The translations under genes and the position numbers were made by a program. A stretch of 39,111 nucleotides of DNA from a virus, in IMG/VR virus record IMGVR_UViG_3300037882_001100, positions 1-39,111 of that record; one strand, given 5' to 3'. Below the pieces are notes generated by a model that was not told the origin of the DNA, did no database searches, and saw nothing but the letters and a program-made list of their open reading frames with translations. Shown in pieces: positions 24,176 through 32,619 of the stretch; position 1 is the first letter of the stretch; each line of letters begins with the position of its first letter.

Positions 24176-24646
24176 CTACCTCGTTATTGAGTACATGGAG
24201 CAATCTGCCCCGTCCAACCCATAATACTTAAGAACAGGAGCCTCTAGAGTAAACCCAAGACGCTCCAACATTTGCTTTCCAGCGTTAAAATCACAGGTGG
24301 TTACAGCTTGTAACCGTTTCAGTGAAGGCTTCAATAGTTCTTTCTTAACCCTAAGCATGGCTACTGCCCTTTGGCTTGGAGCCAAGTGAAAGAAAAGCTC
24401 ATCAAAGAGCATCCAACATTCACCATTGTGATTATTTATTTTGTATATACCGCCTACGGCTAGGATAATACCGTTGCACTCGGCTGACCAAGAAGATAAA
24501 CTTCCCTGTTTCAGATATTCAGCAAATGCCTCCACGTTGCCCCATGCCTCAGCTAATGCTGTCTGCACAGAAACTTGACTCTCCTGCGGGGTAATAATCG
24601 CATAGTGCCAAGGTTCAAAGGGTATTAGTTTTATGGAGCTATTCAT
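24176..24646 (-). CDS. GNAT-like acetyltransferase fold protein (virion gene cluster)
   Basis: 156 residues, ATG at 24646, overlapping the nozzle gene end by 8 bases. It has the look of a GNAT fold: an N-terminal strand and helix, a central beta sheet (ILAVGGIYKI, ECWMLFDELFF), then a basic helix, and CDFNAGKQMLERLGFTLE at the C-terminus, which is the conserved N-A-x(2-4)-L-E-x-LGF ending of GNAT proteins. Genes of this type often follow the nozzle gene in podoviruses, at the T7 gene 13 position. It may modify a virion or host protein, or be structural. Confidence 0.72.
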   Translation of the reverse strand: MNSSIKLIPFEPWHYAIITPQESQVSVQTALAEAWGNVEAFAEYLKQGSLSSWSAECNGIILAVGGIYKINNHNGECWMLFDELFFHLAPSQRAVAMLRVKKELLKPSLKRLQAVTTCDFNAGKQMLERLGFTLEAPVLKYYGLDGADCSMYSITR

Positions 24647-27341
24647 TGCTTTCTATTTTAGCAGTAATACCTAATAATGTCAAGGGTAAAGGCTTACTTT
24701 GTCTAACATAAAACTTAGTAGCATCAGACCATTTGTGGTCGAGCTTAACGGTGTGTTCACCCGTGTATAGAGGCACACCCTCACCAATATTATGAGAAGG
24801 TTTTCTAAAGGAGATTTCACGGCTTTGAGCGCTGCTTGACCCAACTTCAAAACCAGAAGATTTGTAAAGGCGTAGTACACCCTCACCCATACGGTTTTTG
24901 TTAGCGAAGGACGAGCCAAAATAACTGCCACCTTCTAGCTCCATAGTTTCAAGTTCTTGCGTATAGCCCGCACCAATTAGAACTTCAAAGAACTGGTTAT
25001 CTAACGTAGCCTTGCCAAGGGAGCTTACTGTAATGGTACTTTGTGAGCCGCCATCAACACATGCTTCCGCCGTAGCACCACGCAAATGGTATAAGCTTTC
25101 AATGGTGTCCGTAGATGATTGCCAAGAACCCGCTGCAATAGCACTTGTAGAAGCGAAGTCCGATGTGACGGTAGCTGACACCTGTGTGGAGGAGGTGTAT
25201 GCTGTAATCGTAGCTCTCGCGGTTCCTGAGCGTATAATACGGCCTACCCAGTTTGACTCAAAGGTAGCTGCACTTGCAGTCAGAGTAATGTTACCCGTAA
25301 CAGCCGAGGGCGTAAGCGTTGAACTATACTTCCCATCTCGATACGTCCACATGTCAGCAAGGCGTGCATTTGTAGCGGAGGTAAGTTCTCCTGACTGAGC
25401 TAACACACCAACTTGTCGAATAGGTGTGCCATTTGTTTCTCTATAGAGGACAGCCCACAACTCGTCTTCACCAGAGGCAGGGATAACCGCTAGAGACTCC
25501 ACGGTGTACTGGCCATTGCCTAATGAATGTGGGGCAAAAGCTGCCACGTCCTCAGCAGGAACATAGGTAAACGACATAAGCTCACCCGCTTCATTGGCCA
25601 TCCATACAAGGCTGTCTGGCTCTTTTTGGTAGGCCATTTCTTTAATGGGTGATTGGAATAGGTGTTCTGCTAGTAGGGAAATGTCGGGGGCAACAAAGCC
25701 ATCAACCTCAAAGCTATAGCCCATGCGGCGTAGCTTCTTGCCTGTGCGCTGTAGGAATAAAGTGTAATTGTCTGCTAGGACAGCCTTGGCAGGATAAGAC
25801 CCATAAGAGGTCTCTTGCTTGGCTTGAATAGAAGTGGGCTTAATAGAGGAGTTAGGGCCACCTGAAATGCTCCATTCGGAGCCTGACGTACCCACGCGGA
25901 GAGTTCGTTGAGGAGAAATCCATTCGATACGGTTTACTTGGTCAGAAGCTAGGGTAGCTGTGATAGAGCTGTCATCGTCTGTGCCTTCTGTAAAATTGGT
26001 GTAGTCTTCCGTTACAGATGCCCAAAGAGTATCTGGCTGAGTGGTAGTGCCACCAAACCATAGACGGCCTTCAAAGAAACCAATAGACCGTGGAAATCCT
26101 GTGGTGGATGACCATGCGCCAAGTTTGTAATTAAAAAATGGCCCAACTGTGCCAACAGGGGTATCGCCTTGAATTTCTACTGAAACTTGGCTGGTGCTTG
26201 TGTAGCTGACAATCTTAGCCCAGCGCCACTCTTTACGAAGGCGAAACGCCTCGCCACCCGCTGCGTAAGCCGTGTAAGCCGTAGAGTCAATATCTTTAAG
26301 TTCAAACGTATTTGCGCCTGTATTGACATTTTCGATAGTATAAGTCTTACCATTAAGCTGCGTCATCCCTGTAACGCCAATAATGAATACTGTGTCACCT
26401 TCAGAAAAAGTAGCCGCAGAGCTTACAGTCACCACGCAAGGATTGGCTTGAGTTGCTCCTGTGATGCCTACAGCTAAGTCTTGGTCTTGAAACCTAATAA
26501 GACGAGAGGCGTCGCCTGTACCACCTGCACCAGCGGTGTCAGTAGCAGCAAAAGGTGTAGCTCCTGAAACTGTAGCAGACACAGTACCAGAGCGCGCAGA
26601 GAGGGTTAATACACCTCTAGAATCGCTGATGTCAAGATAAGGCCCATCCTTAAACTCAGTTTTTGTCAAAGTAAAAGATGTGGCTGACGTTCTGGCTAGC
26701 TCCCTAACAGCTTTAGTTTCCGTTGCAATGAACATAACGTCTGCTGATTGGGCAGTTTGCAGTGAGGGGAGTAAGGCCGTTGTATAGGGGGATGCAATAG
26801 CAATAGCCTCCTGCACGGAGCCGCCGAAGGCGTAGGTGTCAAAGGTTGTGCTGTCAACGCCAGACAGTTGGAAAGTGTTTGCACCTGCATTCACGTTAGC
26901 CACAACAAAATATTGGTTATTTACCTGCGTCATTCCATAGACGCCAGAGATAAATACAACATCACCATTGGAGTAAGTGTCTGCGCCAGAATAGGTAACA
27001 ACTGCTGGATTTGCTTTTGTAATGCCCGTAATAGCTTGCCCCGTAGCAACAAGAGGCGCTCTATCCTTGTAGAAGTTCATATACAGATTACCAGCTTCAA
27101 CTATGTAAGACTGGTCTGTACTGAATACAAAAGGAAGAAGGCGTTTTGCTGTAGTAGAGTCAACTGCCGTAGCAACAGACTGAAAGCCTAAGCGAGAGGT
27201 AGCTCCCCCTTGTGGCATAAGAGTCATATTGAGAATATGGGCTACACCATTTTTATATTGGCGTAAATCTGCTCGCGCAGAGAGACGAGGAGAAAGCTCC
27301 CCCGATGTGAAGTTATTTATTAGGGTATTTATTTTTCCCAT
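24639..27341 (-). CDS. Tail nozzle protein (gp12-like, tubular protein B)
   Basis: 900 residues (T7 gp12 is 794) from ATG at 27341, overlapping the adaptor stop (TAATG). The N-terminus NNFTSGELSPRLSARADL is the standard start of podovirus nozzle proteins, followed by QGGATSRLGFQ. Two copies of a beta domain of about 75 residues are inserted at about 104-180 and 291-365, each with NP-x-VVT, GDxVFI, GVxGMTQ and ANTFxL. These resemble the FCCH-like repeat seen in several phage nozzles. The protein builds the beta-propeller tail tube tip. The extra length fits the repeats. Confidence 0.88.
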   Translation of the reverse strand: MGKINTLINNFTSGELSPRLSARADLRQYKNGVAHILNMTLMPQGGATSRLGFQSVATAVDSTTAKRLLPFVFSTDQSYIVEAGNLYMNFYKDRAPLVATGQAITGITKANPAVVTYSGADTYSNGDVVFISGVYGMTQVNNQYFVVANVNAGANTFQLSGVDSTTFDTYAFGGSVQEAIAIASPYTTALLPSLQTAQSADVMFIATETKAVRELARTSATSFTLTKTEFKDGPYLDISDSRGVLTLSARSGTVSATVSGATPFAATDTAGAGGTGDASRLIRFQDQDLAVGITGATQANPCVVTVSSAATFSEGDTVFIIGVTGMTQLNGKTYTIENVNTGANTFELKDIDSTAYTAYAAGGEAFRLRKEWRWAKIVSYTSTSQVSVEIQGDTPVGTVGPFFNYKLGAWSSTTGFPRSIGFFEGRLWFGGTTTQPDTLWASVTEDYTNFTEGTDDDSSITATLASDQVNRIEWISPQRTLRVGTSGSEWSISGGPNSSIKPTSIQAKQETSYGSYPAKAVLADNYTLFLQRTGKKLRRMGYSFEVDGFVAPDISLLAEHLFQSPIKEMAYQKEPDSLVWMANEAGELMSFTYVPAEDVAAFAPHSLGNGQYTVESLAVIPASGEDELWAVLYRETNGTPIRQVGVLAQSGELTSATNARLADMWTYRDGKYSSTLTPSAVTGNITLTASAATFESNWVGRIIRSGTARATITAYTSSTQVSATVTSDFASTSAIAAGSWQSSTDTIESLYHLRGATAEACVDGGSQSTITVSSLGKATLDNQFFEVLIGAGYTQELETMELEGGSYFGSSFANKNRMGEGVLRLYKSSGFEVGSSSAQSREISFRKPSHNIGEGVPLYTGEHTVKLDHKWSDATKFYVRQSKPLPLTLLGITAKIESNE

Positions 27342-27934
27342 TAGTAAGTCCAGTCAGAATAAGAACCACCTGTACCAGCAGCATGAGCGCCAGTATATAA
27401 ATCTGCTTTAAGGTCTTCGGGAGTACCCTCTTGACCATCGCGGCGTTTAGCTTCGCGAATAAGGCTTTCATACTCAGCAAGGAGTTGGCCTTTTAGGTCA
27501 GCGCTGCCAGCTAGTGAATAGCACAGCTCAGCCGCTAGGCGTGTAGAAAGAACGCCACAGAACATAGGGTCATAGGTAGAGGTGTCTTCTTGACGAAACA
27601 CATATTCAATCTTCATAGTAGAAGAGTCGGTGTGTAAGTGGCCACCTTTAATCTTATAGACAATGCGGTCATTTTCTAATTTGAAAATACGGATATAGTC
27701 GCTTGGTAAAACAAAACGATTGCTAAACTCAAAAAGAGGAGCAGTACCGTCTAGTTGCAAGGCTTGCTGTTTAATAGCAAAATTCCAAAAGTGAGCGCGG
27801 AGAACTTCATCACGAATTTGCGTGTAAAGAATTTTACATCCTGCTGCTTCTTCTGAATCATCTTCAAAAGTATGGATAGGGCGTGCGTTAATGCGAAGTA
27901 AGGCGCGATTGCAGATTTGAATATCAGAAGCCAT
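27341..27934 (-). CDS. Tail adaptor protein (gp11-like, tubular protein A)
   Basis: 197 residues, the same length class as T7 gp11 (196), from ATG at 27934. The N-terminus ICNRALLRINARPI and the following Glu-rich helix with C-x2-LY and RDEVLRAHFWNFA are the usual signature of this family. It forms a dodecameric ring between portal and nozzle. It is the first gene after a strong terminator at 27944-27983, so its transcription depends on readthrough. The C-terminal Gly and Ser tail is likely flexible. Confidence 0.88.
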   Translation of the reverse strand: MASDIQICNRALLRINARPIHTFEDDSEEAAGCKILYTQIRDEVLRAHFWNFAIKQQALQLDGTAPLFEFSNRFVLPSDYIRIFKLENDRIVYKIKGGHLHTDSSTMKIEYVFRQEDTSTYDPMFCGVLSTRLAAELCYSLAGSADLKGQLLAEYESLIREAKRRDGQEGTPEDLKADLYTGAHAAGTGGSYSDWTY

Positions 27935-27943
27935 AGAACCCCA

Positions 27944-27983
27944 AAAAGAATTAAAAGGGAGGCCAGCATGAAGCCAGCCTCCC
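27944..27983 (-). terminator. Strong rho-independent terminator after the capsid region
   Basis: On the minus strand GGGAGGC (27983-27977) pairs with GCCTCCC (27963-27957). The stem can be lengthened by four more pairs including two G-U pairs, leaving a 5-base loop (TTCAT). It is followed at once by TTTT and then AATTCTTTTT. It lies 8 bases after the stop of the gene at 27992. The position, after the capsid genes and before the tail adaptor, is the same as T-phi in T7. Confidence 0.88.
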
Positions 27984-27991
27984 AGACGTTA

Positions 27992-28495
27992 CTAAGGAAT
28001 GTAACGGATTACAGCAGCGATTTTACCCGCAGCGTCAGTAGCAGCATTAACAGTGATAGCTACAAAGAAGGTGTCATACGCAGGACGCGCAGACAGACCA
28101 GCCAGTTGCCATGCAGCTTGCTCGATGGTGTTAGTAGACAACGTTTCAAAACGAATCTCAACATCGTTGATAGCAGCAGAGTTTACGTTAATGGCAGTAC
28201 CAATAGCATCTTTGTCAACGGCATTCGTGTGAACGATTGCTGAGGTTGCCAAGTTGCCAGGGTAAAAGCCTACGTCAAACGTACCAGTCGTACCCAAGTC
28301 ATCAGCCCAAAGGCGTAAAGACGTGATACGAGCTTCTACAGGGATTTCTGCCAAGAAAATAATATCGTTGGCAGCCAAAGCACCAGTAGAGGTGTAGGTC
28401 GCAGGAGCAGCGTGTTCAACCCCTTGAGCAGCACGAGCAATTTGTGCCGTCACAGAGTCTTTAGCGGTAATCAAACCTGATTTAAAATTAGCCAT
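27992..28495 (-). CDS. Structural protein candidate next to the capsid gene
   Basis: 167 residues from ATG at 28495 with GAGG upstream. It is Ala, Thr and Val-rich and beta-like (ARITSLRLWADDLGTTGTFDVGFYPG, YDTFFVAITVNA). It lies 11 bases downstream of the major capsid gene and before the terminator, so it should be made at a high level like the capsid protein. By position it may be a capsid decoration or head fibre protein. I do not recognise the family. Confidence 0.72.
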   Translation of the reverse strand: MANFKSGLITAKDSVTAQIARAAQGVEHAAPATYTSTGALAANDIIFLAEIPVEARITSLRLWADDLGTTGTFDVGFYPGNLATSAIVHTNAVDKDAIGTAINVNSAAINDVEIRFETLSTNTIEQAAWQLAGLSARPAYDTFFVAITVNAATDAAGKIAAVIRYIP

Positions 28496-28506
28496 GATTT
28501 ACCTCA

Positions 28507-29448
28507 CTAAGCTGGGATGATAACGTTAGGGTCGCAAGCAATCTGAATCACTTTTTCCTCAAACATACGAACAGCGCCGATGTCCTCGAAAGCAGAGATA
28601 TATTCAGGGTTGCCAGTGCGGGTAAAGTCTTCGCCCATTTTCACGGCCAAAGGCTTACGAACACCCAATTTAACCGCTGACTTAGGATACACATATACGG
28701 TTTCGTCAGAGGTATTAACAAGGTCAGTTTCTTCATAAGCAATGAAGTTCAAACCCAAGTAGCCTTGGAGACCAGGGATAATACCAGGTACGTCCAAAAC
28801 GTTCTTACGGTTGAAGTCACCACCACGAATTACTTCGTCTGCTACTGCCAGTTTCATCAATTGGTTCATTGGACCAACTACGAATACAGGCTCACGGGTA
28901 GCGTCAACATAGGTTTCACCCAGCAACTTCAAAGCTTCTTTGAGTTTAGATGGGGTAAGACCAATGTCATTCGTACCAGCAACAGCGCTGAACTTGTGAG
29001 AGTTTACTGCAACTTTAGAAGCAGCAGGCAAAGAAACAGAGCTGGTAGAACCAGTTTCTTGTTTCGTAGCTGAGCCAGAAAGTGCAGTGAAGATGATAGC
29101 ATCACGAGCGCGACCCAATTCTTGAACCATTGCAAGCAAGGCATCAGATTTAGGCGATTTCACCATATCGAGGCCATCGGTAACGTCCAGCAATTTATCA
29201 GAGCTGTTCATCACGAAGGTGATAAGGCGGCGTTCATAGGTATCGTCATGGTAGGTTTTAAGCTGACCACGTTGTGCTTTAACATAAGAACTAGCTTTAC
29301 CATATTTGGTAAACCAAGTTTTATTGCCTTCCACAGCTTCTACGGTTACAGTTGCAGTCAACAGTGAACCAGATTGCTGTAGTTCGTGTTCAAGATTATC
29401 CTTGAACATTTCCATATGGAAATCTTGATAAGTACCACCAAGTGCCAT
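28507..29448 (-). CDS. Major capsid protein (HK97 fold expected)
   Basis: 313 residues from ATG at 29448 with GGAG upstream (T7 gp10A is 345). The N-terminal helix (FKDNLEHELQQSGSLL), followed by TKYGKASSYVKAQRGQ, and the late segment YISAFEDIGAVRMFEEKVIQI match podovirus capsid proteins of this architecture. It lies right after the scaffold gene, and a structured 142-base leader precedes it. It forms the icosahedral shell. Confidence 0.9.
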   Translation of the reverse strand: MALGGTYQDFHMEMFKDNLEHELQQSGSLLTATVTVEAVEGNKTWFTKYGKASSYVKAQRGQLKTYHDDTYERRLITFVMNSSDKLLDVTDGLDMVKSPKSDALLAMVQELGRARDAIIFTALSGSATKQETGSTSSVSLPAASKVAVNSHKFSAVAGTNDIGLTPSKLKEALKLLGETYVDATREPVFVVGPMNQLMKLAVADEVIRGGDFNRKNVLDVPGIIPGLQGYLGLNFIAYEETDLVNTSDETVYVYPKSAVKLGVRKPLAVKMGEDFTRTGNPEYISAFEDIGAVRMFEEKVIQIACDPNVIIPA

Positions 29449-29607
29449 AAGTTTTCTCCAGTCTAAAGAGTTAAGTTTGAAAAATGAATTTCGGTATTTG
29501 CTTGTGTCTTACGACGGCTCACCTAATCTTGACGCGACTAACGGCAGAAATAGCTGTGGGAATATCTGCGTATCTCCCCCACGCATTGAACTAACTCGCG
29601 CTAGTTC
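29449..29607 (-). promoter_or_regulatory. Structured leader before the capsid gene
   Basis: This 142-base spacer is the only sizeable gap inside the head gene cluster. On the minus strand a stem GAACTAGC / GTTAGTTC closes a GCGA tetraloop (29607-29588) over the scaffold stop codon. A second stem, TGCGT / ACGCA, follows at 29585-29567. Neither is followed by a T run, so they look more like mRNA processing or stability elements than terminators. I found no convincing sigma-70 promoter in the spacer. Confidence 0.5.
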
Positions 29608-30412
29608 TAATCTTGTACAAATTCTCTAATTCAGCTTTTACAACGCTGTGCTTAGAGTGACTTGGATTCGTGTAAATCGCCATAAACTCTGGGTCTTTAC
29701 GCTTTTCCATGATTTTACTGGTTGCCTCTTCTGCGCTTAAACCAAAGCGACCAGAAGATGTGTTTTCTACGGAACGACCTTCATCAAGCATCATGCCAAC
29801 TTTTGCCAAGGCTTTAACAAGTGCTGGGCTAGTACCCATACCTGAATCATTGATAGCCTTAACCAACTCATCGCCACCAATTTCAGTAAGAGCGCGATTA
29901 GCAAGCTCAACACGTTCATCATAGGCAGCGCCAAAGTCACGCTTGAGGGCCTTAAGCTCTTCTGCTTGACGGAGTTGTTGCTCTGCTTGCATCTTAGTGT
30001 TAAGGTCTTCCATGCGGGTGTTCCATTCTTTGAACAGTCCTTCCGCAGCTTCTTTTGGCAAACCCTGCTTATGTGCAGTTTGTTTGAACCAATCAACGAG
30101 GTCTTTATCCATGCCGTCGCTGATTTCTAGACCATAGCCGTCTGGGGCTTCTGGGCGACCCTTCTTATTGAAGTAGGCGTCCATTTGGTCTGGGGTCATA
30201 TCTTCAAAGCGCTTACCAATTAGGCTTTGAGCATTAACATAACCCTTGGCTAAATCCTCAACGGTCTTAATAGACTCTAGCGATTTAGCGCTTTTAATTT
30301 CCTCTGGGAGTAGGCTTCGCCAATCTTCCGTTGACTGTGTGGTTCCTGTTAGAACTTGGGAATCTTCACTGTTGGTTGCCTCCGTAGAGACCTCGGTGTT
30401 ATTCTCTGACAT
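29591..30412 (-). CDS. Capsid scaffolding protein
   Basis: 273 residues (T7 gp9 is 307) from ATG at 30412 with AGAGGAAA upstream. It is acidic, low in aromatic residues, helical and charged (Glu, Lys and Gln-rich middle, MQAEQQLRQAEELKALKRDF), with a Thr and Ser-rich N-terminus. APDGYGLEI near residue 90 is a motif of podovirus scaffolds. The basic C-terminal helix (SKHSVVKAELENLYKIR) would bind the inner face of the capsid protein. It is placed directly before the capsid gene. Confidence 0.88.
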   Translation of the reverse strand: MSENNTEVSTEATNSEDSQVLTGTTQSTEDWRSLLPEEIKSAKSLESIKTVEDLAKGYVNAQSLIGKRFEDMTPDQMDAYFNKKGRPEAPDGYGLEISDGMDKDLVDWFKQTAHKQGLPKEAAEGLFKEWNTRMEDLNTKMQAEQQLRQAEELKALKRDFGAAYDERVELANRALTEIGGDELVKAINDSGMGTSPALVKALAKVGMMLDEGRSVENTSSGRFGLSAEEATSKIMEKRKDPEFMAIYTNPSHSKHSVVKAELENLYKIRTSAS

Positions 30413-30420
30413 ATTTTCCT

Positions 30421-30696
30421 CTAGTAGTTATGCTCCACCGCTTCTTCGTTTTGTTGTACAACGCGGGTGAGACTGAAAAGTTCTCCCTCACCATGAGAAA
30501 GAATTGATGCGATACCTTGGCCTACACGGTGTTTTCCCGCGTTGAAGGCTGTATCGTATGGGGTTGCTGCGTGAATCTGAGCATTCATTCCGCACATCTT
30601 GTAAATCTCGGCTAATACGCGCTTACCTTCGATAGTACCAAATACATGGTTGAAATCTTGGACACGCTGTTTCTTTTTAGCTAAGTAATCGAACAT
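30421..30696 (-). CDS. Bbp19-like small conserved phage protein
   Basis: 91 residues from ATG at 30696, whose codon overlaps the last base of the portal stop. FNHVFGTIEGKRVLAEIYKMCG is the core of the Bbp19-type family, found between portal and scaffold in many podoviruses, and the C-terminal part RVGQGIASILSH also fits. The role is not established; a head-tail or assembly function is assumed from its fixed place. Confidence 0.75.
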   Translation of the reverse strand: MFDYLAKKKQRVQDFNHVFGTIEGKRVLAEIYKMCGMNAQIHAATPYDTAFNAGKHRVGQGIASILSHGEGELFSLTRVVQQNEEAVEHNY

Positions 30697-32327
30697 TATA
30701 CTTCCATCCCTGCTGTTTTCATTTTAGCAGCCGTTTGGCCAGCTTCATTAGCCATCATAGCGGCTTGTTGCTGTTGCTGCTGTTGCGCGCGAGATTGACG
30801 CTCTTTATCCACATCTGCCTTTTTCTTAGTGTGCTGCAAAGCGACGCCAGCGACTTCGAGGCTGTTTCTGAATAGTGCATCACCATCCAAGATGTCCAAT
30901 ACATCAGGCTTGTACTCCAAGATAGGCAGAGAGGCTTCTACAGCACGATTAAGTGCTACAAGCTCATGAGAGCGCTGAAGACGAGAAAGGGGGTTAATGT
31001 AATCAATACGGACATCGACATTCGCCAACTCATCTGGGGTACGCCCAAACTTGCCAGAGCGCATATTGATGTTGAATACACGAGAAATAAGGCGTGAGGC
31101 ATACTCACTGTGGATACGGCTCAACTGAGGGCCAGTGAGACGCAAGGCATTTTCTTGCTGGTACTGGCTTTCGGTAGCTGTAATTGGTGTACCATCTTTA
31201 GGGGTAAACTGGTCAACATAGAAAGCGCGGCGAATAGCCTGACGACGTTGGTCCATCATCTCAAGACCAATATCCAAACGAGCGCCAGACTGCAAGGGAG
31301 CAATCAGAGGTTTACCATCTTGAGAGAGACCGCCGACGTTAATACCATTAGGGTGTGTACGCATTGGCATAACCACGCCGTCATCTGCTACGAGTAGTGG
31401 GGGGTCAACCATCTTCTGTGCTGCACGAAGGATAGTCTCAGACATGACGTTAATGGTACGGATGTCTGGGAGAGCGTTCCATGCTGGGCTACGACCATAG
31501 CGTTCGCCGATAAGTTTCTCCCAACGGCAGACGATGTACGGCATTTCATAGAAGCCTGAGCTATCAAGTACATGACAGCCATCTTCCATAACATACATTC
31601 CCACATAGGTGTGGCGCTTGGTCGTATTCTTGATAGTGCCGTCAGTCAGGCGAAGTGCATCTTCGCGGGGCATAATGGCGTGAATAAAGTTAAATTTCTC
31701 TTGCGGCTTGGTTACAAGCGCTTCCTTAATCTTGCGTGGGAGCTTTTCTTCTCCCCATGCCTGTAGCGCTTGACGTGCCGTGTACTCAAAAGCATAGAAT
31801 ACCGTATCAACGTTACCGCTCATGTCCTCGTCGATGTGAATCTGGGACAAATGACGGGTCATAAAGCGGATTCCGCGTCCTTTAGCTTCTTCCACATACA
31901 TGCAGCTAGTGCCGTAGGCTGTCAAATCGAGTAAGAACTCGTGGTTTTGCGGGTAAAAGTTGCCAAAAGAGCTATCGAAGTCACGATACATGGTATTCAT
32001 AGCGCTTTCGAGCCATAGACGCACGTTTTCGTTCTGAGAAAGTACCTTATCCTCCAATCGGAGGTCGAACCATTTGGAGCTAGGACTAAATCCACCTGTG
32101 TGGATAGCGGCTGCAAGCATTTCGTTGGCATGGATAGCCGTCGTATCGAATAGACGCGAGTTGTTTCGTTGACCCTCAGATGCCCGTTTGGTAATAAAGT
32201 CACCACGGTTGGGGAGAACGAACTCGCTAATTTGTTCACAAACAGAATCCACATTGCTGCGGGATGTCTTCAGCGTATTCTTACGCTCGACAATGCTGTG
32301 TGCTAACTTATCGTAGGGATTTTCCAA
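30696..32327 (-). CDS. Portal protein (head-tail connector)
   Basis: 543 residues, the size of T7 gp8 (536). The start is a TTG at 32327 with GGTGG upstream; no in-frame ATG occurs before residue 70, and the conserved N-terminal helix (ISEFVLPNRGDF) lies before that, so the TTG start is well supported. Further portal features are ETILRAAQKMVDPPLLV and a Gln-rich C-terminal crown (RAQQQQQQQAAMMANEAGQ). It forms the dodecameric DNA gate and binds the terminase and the tail adaptor. Confidence 0.92.
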   Translation of the reverse strand: MENPYDKLAHSIVERKNTLKTSRSNVDSVCEQISEFVLPNRGDFITKRASEGQRNNSRLFDTTAIHANEMLAAAIHTGGFSPSSKWFDLRLEDKVLSQNENVRLWLESAMNTMYRDFDSSFGNFYPQNHEFLLDLTAYGTSCMYVEEAKGRGIRFMTRHLSQIHIDEDMSGNVDTVFYAFEYTARQALQAWGEEKLPRKIKEALVTKPQEKFNFIHAIMPREDALRLTDGTIKNTTKRHTYVGMYVMEDGCHVLDSSGFYEMPYIVCRWEKLIGERYGRSPAWNALPDIRTINVMSETILRAAQKMVDPPLLVADDGVVMPMRTHPNGINVGGLSQDGKPLIAPLQSGARLDIGLEMMDQRRQAIRRAFYVDQFTPKDGTPITATESQYQQENALRLTGPQLSRIHSEYASRLISRVFNINMRSGKFGRTPDELANVDVRIDYINPLSRLQRSHELVALNRAVEASLPILEYKPDVLDILDGDALFRNSLEVAGVALQHTKKKADVDKERQSRAQQQQQQQAAMMANEAGQTAAKMKTAGMEV

Positions 32328-32329
32328 GA

Positions 32330-32611
32330 TTAACCACCAAGGACAGTTGTTGATGCGTTATTAACCGCCGTTTGAGGGAGGCCAGTAAGAATGGTAGAGC
32401 TACGACCACGACGTTGGGCAGATGCTTGACGGACACGCTCTGCTGCGGCGATACCCGTAGAGTCAGGGTCAGGCTGTTTCTTTTCTGGTTCCATGGTAGG
32501 AGCCACTGGTGCAGGAGCAGCTTTCTCTTTTGGCGCCATTGCCTTAGAAACAAAGCCACCTACAACCTGGGATGCAATCGTGCTTAAAATCATTGGAGCT
32601 GCTGCTGCCAT
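32330..32611 (-). CDS. Small head-region protein, unknown
   Basis: 93 residues from ATG at 32611 with GAGG upstream. A short hydrophobic, Ala and Gly-rich N-terminus (APMILSTIASQVVGGFVSKAMAP) is followed by a Pro, Ala and Lys-rich linker and a basic stretch (SAQRRGRSS). It lies between terminase and portal. Small proteins at this place in other podoviruses are sometimes minor virion proteins. No firm call. Confidence 0.65.
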   Translation of the reverse strand: MAAAAPMILSTIASQVVGGFVSKAMAPKEKAAPAPVAPTMEPEKKQPDPDSTGIAAAERVRQASAQRRGRSSTILTGLPQTAVNNASTTVLGG

Positions 32612-32619
32612 AGATACCT

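Noticed and set aside
25012-25398. 128-codon plus-strand frame inside the nozzle gene
   Set aside because: It is antisense to a well-supported 900-residue gene and shows no family features.
29588-29607. Terminator after the scaffold gene
   Set aside because: The stem is good but is followed by TTCAATG with no T run, so processing or regulation is more likely.
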